A stretch of 24,941 bases of DNA from Acidimicrobiales bacterium (GTDB lineage: Bacteria; Actinomycetota; Acidimicrobiia; Acidimicrobiales; Acidimicrobilacustridaceae), in assembly GCA_023261915.1 (NCBI GenBank), contig JALRFT010000212.1, positions 1 through 24,941 on the forward strand, given 5' to 3'. The notes under the pieces were generated by a model. That model was not told the DNA's origin, did no database searches, and saw nothing but the letters and a program-made list of their open reading frames with translations. A program made the position numbers and the translations under genes. Below are positions 7,137 through 15,375 of the stretch, piece after piece; the stretch's first letter is position 1; each line of letters starts with the position of its first letter.

Positions 7137-7148
7137 GGGCTTAAGCCC
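7137..7148. promoter_or_regulatory. 12-bp perfect palindrome, possible operator
   Basis: GGGCTTAAGCCC lies 19 bases before the nitroreductase ATG at 7168, just ahead of its GGAGGA Shine-Dalgarno. A perfect palindrome at this position is a reasonable repressor site, but the regulator is unknown. Confidence 0.35.
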
Positions 7149-7167
7149 AGGCAGCGGAGGACCCGTC

Positions 7168-7611
7168 ATGACAGCACCCGAAGAGGTCACTGAGTACGAA
7201 CCGAGCGTGTGGGAGCCGGTGGCCGACCACGTGGCGCAGTACCTGGCGACCAATGGGGAGGAGGGCGGTGTCTGGATGGACGCCCCGTGCATCATCCTGA
7301 CCACGGTCGGCGCGCGATCGGGCAAGTTGCGGCGGACCCCCCTCATCCGAGTTCGTCACGGCGACAACTACCTCGTGGTGGCCTCAATGGGTGGAGCTCC
7401 CGACCATCCGCAGTGGTTCCACAATCTGGTCGCCAACCCTGAGGTGGTGGTCAATGATCTCGCTGAGGAGCATCGCCTTCGGGCTCGAGTGGCGTCAGCG
7501 GAGGAGAAGGCGACCCTATGGTCGGAGGCTGCAGCGGTTTGGCCGGACTACGACAGCTACCAGGCTGCGACGGAACGTGACATTCCTCTGGTCATCTGCG
7601 AACCGCGCTGA
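7168..7611 (+). CDS. Deazaflavin (F420)-dependent nitroreductase/quinone reductase family protein
   Basis: 147 residues, the usual length of the Ddn/DUF385 family. The core ILTTVGARSGKLRRTPLIRV, then GDNYLVVASMGGAPDHPQWFHNLVANPEVVV, is the family signature: the SGK/RRTPL segment contacts the F420 phosphate tail and the PxWxxNL block follows. Members reduce quinones, nitroaromatics or other hydrophobic substrates with F420H2. The start is set by GGAGGA nine bases upstream. Binding of F420 is inferred from the family. It ends 20 bp before the convergent crotonase gene. Confidence 0.9.
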   Translation: MTAPEEVTEYEPSVWEPVADHVAQYLATNGEEGGVWMDAPCIILTTVGARSGKLRRTPLIRVRHGDNYLVVASMGGAPDHPQWFHNLVANPEVVVNDLAEEHRLRARVASAEEKATLWSEAAAVWPDYDSYQAATERDIPLVICEPR

Positions 7612-7631
7612 GCCTGGCGGGCCCCAGCAGT

Positions 7632-8453
7632 TCAGTCGAGGAAATTTGGAGGTCGGCGATCGCGTCGGGCCCGGATGGCTTCGGCGAAGTTGTCCGTCGT
7701 GAGACGCACGTGCAGCTGCGAGCGGCTCTCCAGATTGATGGCTGCCTCGAGCGAGTTGATCTCCATGGATGACCAGAGCACCTGCTTGGTGAGTTTGGTC
7801 CCGATCCGGCTGTAGCCGCAGATCCGTTCCGCCATCTGGTAGCAGATGTCGAGCAGTTCCTCGTCGGGCACGGTGCGTGACACCATCCCGATCTGCTCGG
7901 CTTCGACGGCGTCGACATCACGTCCTGACAAAAGAATCTCAAAGGCCCGCGAGCTCCCGATGGCGCGGGGGAGCAGGAAGCTGATGCCGAGTTCGTTGGC
8001 GCTCAACCCGTTGGTGATGCCCGCGGCCCGGAATCGGGCGGAGGAGGCGGCCACTCGGATGTCGGCGGCGAGGGACAGACACATGCCCCCGCCGATGGCC
8101 GGACCGTTGATGGCGGCGATCACTGGTTGGGGCATGGCGCGCAGTGCCAGCACGAGATCGGACAGGTACTCCATGGCCCGAACCGCAATCGCAGCAAGGC
8201 CCATGCCGTCGATACCCGGGGGTACTCCCGAGTCTTCGAGGTCCGCACCGGCGCAGAATGCTCGACCCGCACCGGTGAGGACCACGACCCAGACGTCGTT
8301 GTCGGCAGCGACCCGGTCAATGGCTTCACGCAGCGGCACCACCAGATCAAACGACATGGCGTTCATACGCTCCGGCCGGTTCATGGTGATGAGCGCCACG
8401 TGCGGGCGGGGCATGCTGACCTTGACGAGCTCGGTGCTCTCGGTGTCGTCCAT
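7632..8453 (-). CDS. Enoyl-CoA hydratase/isomerase (crotonase) family protein
   Basis: 273 residues. Crotonase fold with both oxyanion-hole segments: GAGRAFCAGADL and AINGPAIGGGMCLSLAADIRVA. The region ITNGLSANELGISFLLPRAIG holds the position of one catalytic Glu in classical hydratases; here it reads ANELG, so hydratase activity is plausible but isomerase or another crotonase reaction is possible. It probably works in acyl-CoA degradation, along with the thioesterase and acyl-CoA synthetase further along. The start ATG 8453 is supported by TAGGGT six bases upstream, the leaderless pattern, so it seems to have its own promoter and need not depend on the DUF1501 gene 41 bp upstream. Confidence 0.9.
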   Translation of the reverse strand: MDDTESTELVKVSMPRPHVALITMNRPERMNAMSFDLVVPLREAIDRVAADNDVWVVVLTGAGRAFCAGADLEDSGVPPGIDGMGLAAIAVRAMEYLSDLVLALRAMPQPVIAAINGPAIGGGMCLSLAADIRVAASSARFRAAGITNGLSANELGISFLLPRAIGSSRAFEILLSGRDVDAVEAEQIGMVSRTVPDEELLDICYQMAERICGYSRIGTKLTKQVLWSSMEINSLEAAINLESRSQLHVRLTTDNFAEAIRARRDRRPPNFLD

Positions 8454-8459
8454 GGACGA

Positions 8460-8465
8460 ACCCTA
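8460..8465 (-). promoter_or_regulatory. -10 hexamer for leaderless crotonase gene
   Basis: TAGGGT on the minus strand, six bases, then ATG at 8453. It falls inside the 41-bp gap after the DUF1501 gene. No purine-rich Shine-Dalgarno is present. Confidence 0.55.
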
Positions 8466-8494
8466 GGTGCCCAACGATCGGGGCGTCGGACGTG

Positions 8495-9724
8495 TCAGCC
8501 GGTGATGCCCACCGCTGTTGGCGTGTGCCCCGGGATCACCGCTGTGGGCGACGGGTTCCCCAACACGTCCCGAGTCAACTCCCACAGGACGTCCCGGACG
8601 TCGGTGGCGATGGCCAGATCGCCCCGGTCGAGCTGGTTGGCGCCGAGCCCCGGCCAGGTGCCATGTACGACTCCACCGCGTGCGGCCCCGCCCATGACCA
8701 GCATCATGTTGGCCGTGCCGTGGTCGGTGCCACCGCTGGCGTTCTCCTGCACTCGTCGCCCGAACTCGCTCATGACCACGGTGGTGACCTCTGACAGGCC
8801 TCGTTGGTCAAGGTCGGCCTGGAGGGCGGCGAGGTTCGTGCCCAGACCTTGGAGGAGGTTGAACATGTCACCGGCCGTGTGGGTACCCATGGCGTTGTGG
8901 GTATCCCAGCCCCCCGTGTCGATGGTGACCACCTCGACGCCGAGTCCCGCTCCGAGCAGTGCCGCCGCGTCGGCGAATGCTCCGGCGTTGGCCGCTGGCT
9001 TGGTGATGGCTTGTACGGCCTTGACGGCGTTGAGGGCTGATACCCCTCGGGTCTCAACCGCAGCAGTGCCCGAGTAGGCCTGACGCAACGATGGGTCCCA
9101 GGTCCGCACCGTCCCACTCAGACCGCCGAGGCCGAAACTGCCGAGCGCAGGGATGGAGAGCGCACCTGAGCCACGCAGACTCCCCGGCACATTGTTGGAG
9201 ATCGCCACACCGCGGAACAGGTCGCCGTAAGGTCCCGACCCGGACGTGGAACCGAGGTGGCGGGCCAGCCACCCCCGGGCATCGGACGAGCGGGCGGTGA
9301 CGCCTTGCTCGAGAAGATCTTGGGCGTCGAAGTGGCTGCGGGAGCGGGCCGGGTTGCCGACAGCATGAATCACGGCAAGTCGGTCGTCCTGCCACAACTC
9401 GTGGATCGGAGCGAGCGCCGGATGGAGTCCGAACATCGTGTCGAGATCAAGTGTCGCCGTGTCAGGGATGGCGATGGTGGGCCGGGCGGCGTAGTAGCCG
9501 GGGTCGCCGACCGGCACGACTGCGCTGAGCCCGTCAATGCCGCCGCGGAGGAAGACCACGATGAGCTTGCCGTTGCCGTTCCTTGCGCCGATGGCGCCAG
9601 CAGCGTTGGCTGAGGCCGTCAAGGGCGAGGGCAGGACGCCGGACAGTCCGAGGGTGCTCACCCCCACGAGCGCGCCGGTCCCTGCGAGGAAGCGGCGGCG
9701 GGAGGTGGTGGAGGACTCGGTCAT
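8495..9724 (-). CDS. Tat-exported DUF1501 family protein
   Basis: 409 residues. The N-terminus has a twin-arginine signal (TSRRRFLAGTGALVG, then a hydrophobic stretch ending ASANAAG). The body has DUF1501 landmarks: FLRGGIDGLSAVVPVGDPGYYAARP, LDTMFGLHPALAPIHELW, IHAVGNPARSRSHFDAQD, VTIDTGGWDTHNAMG and VVMSEFGRRVQENASGGTDHGTANMMLVMGG. The fold is thought to be related to alkaline phosphatase and sulfatase; the Asp/His residues in WDTH and TDHG could bind metal. The biochemical role is not established. It starts four bases after the stop of the DUF1800 gene, so the two are almost surely co-translated; these families commonly occur side by side. Confidence 0.92.
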   Translation of the reverse strand: MTESSTTSRRRFLAGTGALVGVSTLGLSGVLPSPLTASANAAGAIGARNGNGKLIVVFLRGGIDGLSAVVPVGDPGYYAARPTIAIPDTATLDLDTMFGLHPALAPIHELWQDDRLAVIHAVGNPARSRSHFDAQDLLEQGVTARSSDARGWLARHLGSTSGSGPYGDLFRGVAISNNVPGSLRGSGALSIPALGSFGLGGLSGTVRTWDPSLRQAYSGTAAVETRGVSALNAVKAVQAITKPAANAGAFADAAALLGAGLGVEVVTIDTGGWDTHNAMGTHTAGDMFNLLQGLGTNLAALQADLDQRGLSEVTTVVMSEFGRRVQENASGGTDHGTANMMLVMGGAARGGVVHGTWPGLGANQLDRGDLAIATDVRDVLWELTRDVLGNPSPTAVIPGHTPTAVGITG

Positions 9725-9728
9725 GGGG

Positions 9729-11282
9729 TCACCGGTACTGGAAGTCGGGGCTGGCGAGCATGAGGGGAACCACGGCGGTGACGAGCTGGTTGGCCTGAGG
9801 TGTCGTCAGTCGACCGACCGAACCAAGACCGCTGTGGCTGACAAGCAGGCTGCGTCCGCCGGCGGTGAGTGGTTCGTGCAGGACCCGGTCGGCGAGCAGG
9901 TCAATGGCGTCGACCGTCGATCGACCGGCCACACCGCTGCGCAGCGTGTCAATGGGAAGATCCACGATGCCTAGTCGTCGGGCGACGAGGTCGCCCGAGA
10001 GGTTCCATCGTGAGAGGAGGCCACCCGTCGTAAGCCAGGCGCCCTCGACGTCGGGATAGCCGTTCGGTGCCGGCCAACCGAAGGGCTGCTGGCCGAGTCC
10101 TGCGACCACGTTGCCAACCTGGCGAAGTCGTGTGTCGGTTGCGGGTAGGACTGTCGCCCCGAGTGCCCGGATCGAGGCGACGACCCAGTCGAGAGGTCGA
10201 CGGAACTTGGAGTTCGTGGCCGAGGTGAAGGCAGGGTGGTTGAACAGCGTCCGCAGCACGGGGGTAATGGCGGTGTCGTTGGCGGAGTACACCGCTGCCA
10301 GATCATCGATGAGGGTCGCCGGAGGGAAGTCAGTGACGAACCGACGGGCGAGTTTCGTGGCCACCATGCGGGCAGTGGCGGGATGACGGGCCAGATGGGT
10401 GAGGTAGGCCTCACCGTGGCTGAGCGCGGTGCCGCTGGTGGGCCGGGTCCAACCCTGCATGCTTACCGAACCGCTGTCGTGATTGGTCGACCGGAAGATG
10501 AATTCGCCGGTTGTCGGGTTCACGGTCCATCCGGTCAGCAGGCGCGCCGTCGCCACGACGTCAGCTTCGGTGTAGTTGCCGACCCCGACGGTGTGGAGCT
10601 CAAGGAGTTCACGGGCGTAGTTCTCGTTGGGTGCAGCCTTCACGCTGACGGCGTTGTCGAGGTACACGAGCATGGCCGGACTCTTTGCTGAGGCCACCAG
10701 CAGGTCGGCGAACCGACCGAGTGCCCGGGGGCGGATCACCGACCGATCCTCAATGGTCTTGAGTAGGCCCGAGCGACTGTCACTGATGGGGGCGTTGAAG
10801 TGGTCGCTCCATAACTCGACCATGCGTTCGAACAATTGGGCAGGGCTCTCCACCTGACGGATGACGGTGGCGAGACGAACCTGGCTGCCTACCTCACCGG
10901 CTGTGGCCGCTTCTTTCAGCGCGGCGAACGAGGCGTTGACGTGGGGGAGCTGGGCAACCTTGGCCTCCACGGCGGCGGTGTCGAGCCGGGCGGGATCGAG
11001 TTGTTCATCTAGCCAAGCGGCCGTGCCAATGGCCCGGATGCGGGTGACAGACGTGGCGTCAAGGCCGAAGGTGGCCCGTCGCAGGAGATGCAACTGGGGG
11101 TCGGTTGTGTTTTGCACCATGTCACACGCCGCCACCACCGCACCCGCTCCAAGCAGGCCCGCAACTGCTGCGATGTTACGGAAGAGCTCACGTCGTTCGA
11201 ACCGGGGCTGGTCAAGGACGGCCCTCTCGATCTGGGCGTCACTCAGCCCGTCAACGGGCTCGAGTTCGCCGGTCGCAGGCAC
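9729..11282 (-). CDS. DUF1800 family protein, probably exported
   Basis: About 517 residues from GTG 11282. DUF1800 blocks are clear: LHLLRRATFGLD, LWSDHFNAPISDSRSGLLKTIEDRSVIRPRALGRFADLLVASAKSPAMLVYLDN, NENYARELLELHTVG, YTEADVVATARLLTGW and FGWPAPNGYPDVEGAW. Before the domain, RRELFRNIAAVAGLLGAGAVVAAC combines a twin-arginine pair with a lipobox-like VAAC, suggesting Tat export and perhaps lipidation. A longer frame opens at 11405 but would overlap the channel gene by over 100 bp; I chose the GTG 19 bases after the channel stop, which has GATACT six bases upstream, a weak leaderless match. Function is unknown; it works presumably with the DUF1501 partner outside the membrane. Confidence 0.85.
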   Translation of the reverse strand: MPATGELEPVDGLSDAQIERAVLDQPRFERRELFRNIAAVAGLLGAGAVVAACDMVQNTTDPQLHLLRRATFGLDATSVTRIRAIGTAAWLDEQLDPARLDTAAVEAKVAQLPHVNASFAALKEAATAGEVGSQVRLATVIRQVESPAQLFERMVELWSDHFNAPISDSRSGLLKTIEDRSVIRPRALGRFADLLVASAKSPAMLVYLDNAVSVKAAPNENYARELLELHTVGVGNYTEADVVATARLLTGWTVNPTTGEFIFRSTNHDSGSVSMQGWTRPTSGTALSHGEAYLTHLARHPATARMVATKLARRFVTDFPPATLIDDLAAVYSANDTAITPVLRTLFNHPAFTSATNSKFRRPLDWVVASIRALGATVLPATDTRLRQVGNVVAGLGQQPFGWPAPNGYPDVEGAWLTTGGLLSRWNLSGDLVARRLGIVDLPIDTLRSGVAGRSTVDAIDLLADRVLHEPLTAGGRSLLVSHSGLGSVGRLTTPQANQLVTAVVPLMLASPDFQYR

Positions 11283-11301
11283 TCCGCCAGTATCCCACAG
11301 G

Positions 11302-11904
11302 TCAATCGTCGACGGCAGGGCGACCCGATCGGGCTTCACGCAGGGCTTGGTGACGGGACTGGGTGGCGCTGAGGACCACTCGAGCGGCCGTAGCGAGGAT
11401 GCCAATTCCCATCAGCATCTGAATGGTCACCACGATGCGGGCGGCGTCGGTGGTGGCCACGATGTCGCCGAACCCGACGGTGGCGACGGTGGTCACCGTG
11501 AAGTAGATGGCGGCGGCCTTGGTCATCTGCTCGGAGAAAGCGTTGGGATCAGCCTGGGCCATGAGGACGTAGGTGAGGGAGAACGCCACGATGAACATGA
11601 GCGTGACCAGCAGCAGCGCCTGCACCCCGCGCAGCACCGGGTACGGAGCCCGCTGGAGCTGACGGATCTGGATCACCACCATGGCCGCGAAGGCGAGCAA
11701 TCCAACAATGAGGACAACAATCACACTGACGCTGGCGGTCTCGTTGACGGGAAACCAGAAGTAGGCAATCAGGAGTGCCGCCACGGCGAGCACCATGCGG
11801 GCGGTGTTGGCGATGACGAGTCGGATCCGTCCCCGCCGATCAAGGTCACTCCATGGCGCAGGGTTTGTGTCGTCGGTTGCCGTGGATGAGGTTGAAGCCG
11901 ACAT
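11302..11904 (-). CDS. Small potassium-channel-like ion channel protein
   Basis: 200 residues from ATG 11904. The pore helix and filter AIYFTVTTVATVGFGDIVATT match the K+ channel signature, with TVGFGD in the filter. Hydrophobic segments are ARMVLAVAALLIAYFWF, SVIVVLIVGLLAFAAMVVIQI, ALLLVTLMFIVAFSLTYVLM and, after the pore, RIVVTIQMLMGIGILATAARVVL, so there are two extra N-terminal helices before the core TM-pore-TM. No ligand-gating domain (RCK or TrkA) is present. The start is set by GAGGAGG just upstream; an in-frame start at 11940 is less likely. It is the first gene of a tight minus-strand series with DUF1800 and DUF1501. Confidence 0.88.
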   Translation of the reverse strand: MSASTSSTATDDTNPAPWSDLDRRGRIRLVIANTARMVLAVAALLIAYFWFPVNETASVSVIVVLIVGLLAFAAMVVIQIRQLQRAPYPVLRGVQALLLVTLMFIVAFSLTYVLMAQADPNAFSEQMTKAAAIYFTVTTVATVGFGDIVATTDAARIVVTIQMLMGIGILATAARVVLSATQSRHQALREARSGRPAVDD

Positions 11905-12001
11905 GGTTCCTCCTCGCATCAGTCGACCGGATCGGACCACCTGACGCTACCAGTGGGTCCGGTGCCAACCCGGAGCATCACGTCAAGCGCGCCTCGGTCA
12001 A

Positions 12002-12007
12002 TAGACT
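12002..12007 (+). promoter_or_regulatory. -10 hexamer for leaderless thioesterase gene
   Basis: TAGACT followed by exactly six bases and GTG at 12014. The match supports a GTG start and a leaderless mRNA. Confidence 0.55.
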
Positions 12008-12013
12008 CATCAA

Positions 12014-12847
12014 GTGAGTCGATTCGCCCACGACACTGCCGTGCGCGCCGTTGGCGACGGCATCTATGAGGCAGCCATTGATGGTGGCTGGTCGGTGATC
12101 GCCGGGGCGGCCCCCAACGGTGGCTACGTGATGGCCACTGCAGCGCGGGCCATGGCCCACGCCGGCGGTCAGCCCGATCCCCTGAGCGTGACGTGCCACT
12201 ACCTCGCCCCCTGCACACCTGGCCCAGTGCGCATTGAAACTGAGGTGATAAAGGCTGGTCGTCGTCACGCCACGGTGGCTGCGTCCATCACCCAAGGGAG
12301 TCGATCCATGGCGCAATTGCTCGGGGTGTTCGCTGATCTTGAGGCTGCCACCGGACCGAGCGTTGATCAGCGACGGGTGTCACCACTGCCGCCCATTGAT
12401 GACTGCATCGACGGTCTGAGTGACCGTGCCCCGGACCCGGCGGCCATGAGTGAGGTGCCCCCCATCTTTCAGCGGTTCGAGCATCGAACGGCACCGGGGG
12501 TGATGGAGTGGGCCCGGGGCGCACCGACGGGTGAAGGCGCAGTGGGTGGCCACCTCCGTTGGGCGGACGGTGCACCGATGGACACGTTTGGGCTGTTGGT
12601 GGTGGCTGACTGTTACCCGCCGGCGGTGTTCAACCTCCAAGGGCTGACCCCGGGTTGGGCCCCCACGATCGAGCTGACCGTGCAGGTACGGGCCCGGCCT
12701 GCTCCCGGCTGGTTGTCGGCATGGTTCACCACCGCATCGGTGACCGGTGGGTACCTCGAGGAAGACGGTGAGGTTCGTGACTCGACGGGTCAACTCGTGG
12801 CCCTGTCGCGTCAACTGGCTCTCGTGCCGAGGGAAGCCGGCGGCTAG
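12014..12847 (+). CDS. TesB-like acyl-CoA thioesterase (double hotdog)
   Basis: 277 residues. The first half has the hotdog pattern APNGGYVMATAARAMAHAGGQPDPLSVTCHYLAPCTPGPVRIETEVIKAGRRHATVAASITQGSRSMAQLLGVFADL, as in TesB-like/PaaI-superfamily thioesterases of actinobacteria; the second half has a matching motif FGLLVVADCYPPAVFNL and PTIELTVQVRARPAPGWLSA. It would hydrolyse acyl-CoA to free acid and CoA in the cytoplasm. The GTG start is supported by a leaderless promoter. Its TAG stop overlaps that of the convergent acyl-CoA synthetase inside CTAG at 12844-12847. The two enzymes catalyse opposite directions (activation and hydrolysis of acyl-CoA). Confidence 0.82.
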   Translation: MSRFAHDTAVRAVGDGIYEAAIDGGWSVIAGAAPNGGYVMATAARAMAHAGGQPDPLSVTCHYLAPCTPGPVRIETEVIKAGRRHATVAASITQGSRSMAQLLGVFADLEAATGPSVDQRRVSPLPPIDDCIDGLSDRAPDPAAMSEVPPIFQRFEHRTAPGVMEWARGAPTGEGAVGGHLRWADGAPMDTFGLLVVADCYPPAVFNLQGLTPGWAPTIELTVQVRARPAPGWLSAWFTTASVTGGYLEEDGEVRDSTGQLVALSRQLALVPREAGG

Positions 12848-14406
12848 TTCACCAGGCGTTGGCGTCCGGTCCAGTAGGGCTCGCGCAGTTTGAACTTCTG
12901 CAACTTGCCGGTGGCGGTGCGGTACAACTCGTCGCGGAACTCAACGCGCTTGGGACACTTGTACCCGGCAAGGTGTTCATGGGCGTGGGCGATGATGGCT
13001 TCCTCGCTGAGTTCGGCACCGGCGACCGGAACCACGAGGGCAAGGACGAGTTCGCCCCACTTCTCGTCGGGGACCCCGATGACGGCGACCTCGGCCACGT
13101 CGGGGTGGGAGAACAGCACGTCCTCCACCTCAATGGAGCTCACGTTCTCGCCCCCGGAGATGATCACATCCTTGCGGCGGTCGCTGATGACCACGTGATG
13201 GGTGTCGTCGATCATCCCCCCGTCACCAGTGTGGAACCACTCGGTGTCGCCATCGCCATCGCCGTCGGAGACGCGGATGGCGTCGGCAGTGGCCTCGGGC
13301 TGTTCCCAATACCCGCGCATGACGTGGTTGCCGCGGGCAAGAACCTCGCCATCGGCCGACGTCCGTACCTCGACGCCCAACGCCGGGGCTCCGGCGCGTG
13401 TCAGCAACGTCGCCCGCTCGGTTTCCGACAGGTGGTCTGACTCGATACGCCGCCGGTTCACCGTCAGCAGCGGAGAGGTCTCAGTCAGGCCATAGATCTG
13501 GATGAACTCCCAGCCGAGCTCGGATTCAATTCGTTCGATGGTCCGAGATGGTGGTGGCGCACCTGCCACCACCATCCGGACGCGACCGGATCCGGGCACC
13601 GCGCCGTTCCACGTCGAGGCGGCCTCCACGATGGCGTTGGCGACGGCCGGTGCGCCCGCCAGCACGGTGACGCCGTGATCGTCGATGCGGCGGAGGATCT
13701 CGGTGCCGTCAACCTTGCGGAGCACGATCTGGGGAACGCCCATGGCGGCGCAGGCGAAGGGCAGACCCCAGCCGTTGCAGTGGAACTGAGGAAGGGTGTG
13801 GAGGTACACATCGTCGTCGTTCACCCCAAGGTGCCAACCAAAGACCGTGGCGTTCAGCCAGATATTGCGATGCGTGAGCTCCACACCCTTGGGACGGGCG
13901 GTCGTGCCCGACGTGTAATTGATGGTGGCTGTGGCGTCTTCATCGGGCTGCCATCGGACCGGGCTGACACCGGGTCGGCACAAGAGATTGTCAGAGTCGT
14001 CACCGATCACTGCCCGATATTCGGCGGTGACAGAGGCGAGCGCCTCGTCGAGTTCGGGATCGATGAGTAGGACCCGTGCCCCGGAGTGATCGACGATGAA
14101 GGCAACCTCCTCGGCGGTGAGCCGGAAATTGATGGGGACGAGGATGCGTCCCGATCCGCTCACCCCGAAGAGCGCCGTCAGTAGCCGGGCAGAGTTGTGG
14201 CTGACGATGGCCACTCGCTCCCCAACAGCGATCCCTAGCGCATCGAGCCCCGCCGCCATCTGTCGTGCCCGATCGGCGACCTGTGCATAGGTGAGGGTTC
14301 CCCAGGTGGGTGCGGGTTGATCGGGTTCATCGACGATGCCGATGCGTTCGGGGTAGACCTGTTCGGCGCGGCGGAGGAAGTCGTTGACGGTCATGGCGAC
14401 ATGCAT
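12844..14406 (-). CDS. AMP-dependent acyl-CoA synthetase/ligase (FadD-like)
   Basis: 520 residues. ANL superfamily motifs are in order: P-loop TINYTSGTTARPKGVELTHRN, the HCNGWGLPF block, IYGLTETSPL, the hinge and core DRRKDVIISGGENVSSIEVEDVL, and the C-terminal catalytic Lys in TATGKLQKFKLRE. It would activate a carboxylic acid with ATP and CoA. The HCNGW and GENVSSIEVE patterns resemble the medium/long-chain acyl-CoA and 3-methylmercaptopropionyl-CoA ligase group; the substrate is not decided. The start ATG 14406 is supported by TAAGGT six bases upstream; an internal ATG at 14394 is the alternative. Confidence 0.92.
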   Translation of the reverse strand: MHVAMTVNDFLRRAEQVYPERIGIVDEPDQPAPTWGTLTYAQVADRARQMAAGLDALGIAVGERVAIVSHNSARLLTALFGVSGSGRILVPINFRLTAEEVAFIVDHSGARVLLIDPELDEALASVTAEYRAVIGDDSDNLLCRPGVSPVRWQPDEDATATINYTSGTTARPKGVELTHRNIWLNATVFGWHLGVNDDDVYLHTLPQFHCNGWGLPFACAAMGVPQIVLRKVDGTEILRRIDDHGVTVLAGAPAVANAIVEAASTWNGAVPGSGRVRMVVAGAPPPSRTIERIESELGWEFIQIYGLTETSPLLTVNRRRIESDHLSETERATLLTRAGAPALGVEVRTSADGEVLARGNHVMRGYWEQPEATADAIRVSDGDGDGDTEWFHTGDGGMIDDTHHVVISDRRKDVIISGGENVSSIEVEDVLFSHPDVAEVAVIGVPDEKWGELVLALVVPVAGAELSEEAIIAHAHEHLAGYKCPKRVEFRDELYRTATGKLQKFKLREPYWTGRQRLVN

Positions 14407-14412
14407 GAACGA

Positions 14413-14418
14413 ACCTTA
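14413..14418 (-). promoter_or_regulatory. -10 hexamer for leaderless acyl-CoA synthetase gene
   Basis: TAAGGT on the minus strand, six bases, then ATG 14406. It fits the same spacing as the other leaderless genes. Confidence 0.55.
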
Positions 14419-14473
14419 TGCCTCCGCACCCTCTCGCGCCCGGGGCGCGCATCTCCTCACGAAGCGTGTCCGG

Positions 14474-14479
14474 TACGCT
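14474..14479 (+). promoter_or_regulatory. -10 hexamer for the exported nuclease gene
   Basis: TACGCT followed by nine bases and ATG 14489, predicting a leader of only two or three bases. No Shine-Dalgarno is seen. Confidence 0.4.
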
Positions 14480-14488
14480 TGGCGCACC

Positions 14489-15343
14489 ATGAACAGGCAG
14501 CCCATGCTCGGTCGAGGTGTCGCGGCAATTGCCGTGGTCACCGTCGTGCTTTTTTCCACGCTGGCGTGCACGACCGACGCGGAGCGGTCTCAGACAGGTG
14601 AGCGAGACACCAGTGGTTCCACAGTGGAATCCGGCCTGCGACCACTGGCAACTGGTTCGGTGCCGCCAACTTCGAGCACCACGGCACCAACCTCCACGAC
14701 GCTGCCGCCGTCTACGAGCACGGCACCGCCGGCGCCAGCGACATCGGTGACCCCAGCTACTCCGTCACCTCCATCGGCTTCCGTCAGTTCGCGGGATTTC
14801 CTTGCACCACTGGTGATCAATGATCGGCCGAGTCCGCAGGGTGCCTATGACCGTGATGCGTGGTCACACTGGGATGACACTGACGGAGACGGGTGTGACG
14901 CCCGTCAGCAGGCCCTGATCGCAGCGTCAATCTCACCGCCTCAGGTCGACTACTACCGCTGTCAGGTCATTGCCGGCGACTGGTTCTCGGCGTATGACGG
15001 GGTATCCACCGACGATCCCAGTGACTTCGACGTCGACCACCTCGTACCGCTGGCCAATGCTCACCAGAGTGGAGGCTGGGCGTGGGATGCGCCTACCCGG
15101 CGTCTCTTCGCCAACGCTCAGGTGAACCTGTGGCCCGTGTCGGCCTCGTCGAACCGCTCCAAGGGGTCACGTACGCCTGATGAGTGGCGACCGGCGCGCA
15201 CGGAAGTGTGGTGTGAGTTTGCCGTCCGCTGGACCACGGTGAAGGTCTTCTGGGGCCTCACGGCAACGACATCGGAGCGGGATGCCCTCGGTTCGATGCT
15301 CGACACCTGCTCGTCCTTGCCGCCACCCCCGTCGGGGTTCTAA
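14489..15343 (+). CDS. Exported HNH-type endonuclease family protein (DUF1524/GmrSD C-terminal-like)
   Basis: 284 residues from ATG 14489. The N-terminus has a signal with hydrophobic core (VAAIAVVTVVLFSTLAC); the Cys gives a possible but imperfect lipobox. A Thr/Pro/Ser linker follows (about residues 50-110). The C-terminal domain has DRDAWSHWDDTDGDGCDARQQAL, FDVDHLVPLANAHQSGGWAWD and FANAQVNLWPVSASSNRSKGSRTPDEW. These match the exported HNH nuclease family, with the DHLVPL His as the metal-site base. It probably degrades extracellular DNA for nutrient or phosphate uptake. An upstream in-frame ATG at 14384 would overlap the synthetase start; the signal peptide and promoter favour 14489. Confidence 0.85.
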   Translation: MNRQPMLGRGVAAIAVVTVVLFSTLACTTDAERSQTGERDTSGSTVESGLRPLATGSVPPTSSTTAPTSTTLPPSTSTAPPAPATSVTPATPSPPSASVSSRDFLAPLVINDRPSPQGAYDRDAWSHWDDTDGDGCDARQQALIAASISPPQVDYYRCQVIAGDWFSAYDGVSTDDPSDFDVDHLVPLANAHQSGGWAWDAPTRRLFANAQVNLWPVSASSNRSKGSRTPDEWRPARTEVWCEFAVRWTTVKVFWGLTATTSERDALGSMLDTCSSLPPPPSGF

Positions 15344-15375
15344 CCCGCCAGTTGCCCCCACACTCCTGTCACACC

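Larger units (their letters stand above)
6938..7167. other. Intergenic region between divergent LPxTG and nitroreductase genes
   Basis: About 230 bp with no coding frame that I can support. From 6938 to 7079 I see nothing beyond the minus-strand promoter area. At 7080-7119 is a nested inverted repeat (CCACTG/CAGTGG outside, GCAGGT-CTC-ACCTGC inside), and at 7137-7148 the perfect palindrome GGGCTTAAGCCC, which are listed separately. Confidence 0.6.

Noticed and set aside
7608..7635. Terminator between the nitroreductase and crotonase genes
   Set aside because: Only 4-bp arms (CTGG/CCAG) with no T tract; too weak to annotate.
8127..9077. Plus-strand open frame of 316 codons
   Set aside because: Antisense to crotonase and DUF1501; no family motif and a composition expected of a shadow frame.
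10861..11889. Plus-strand open frame of 342 codons opposite DUF1800 and the channel
   Set aside because: No recognisable motif, and it overlaps two genes with clear family signatures.
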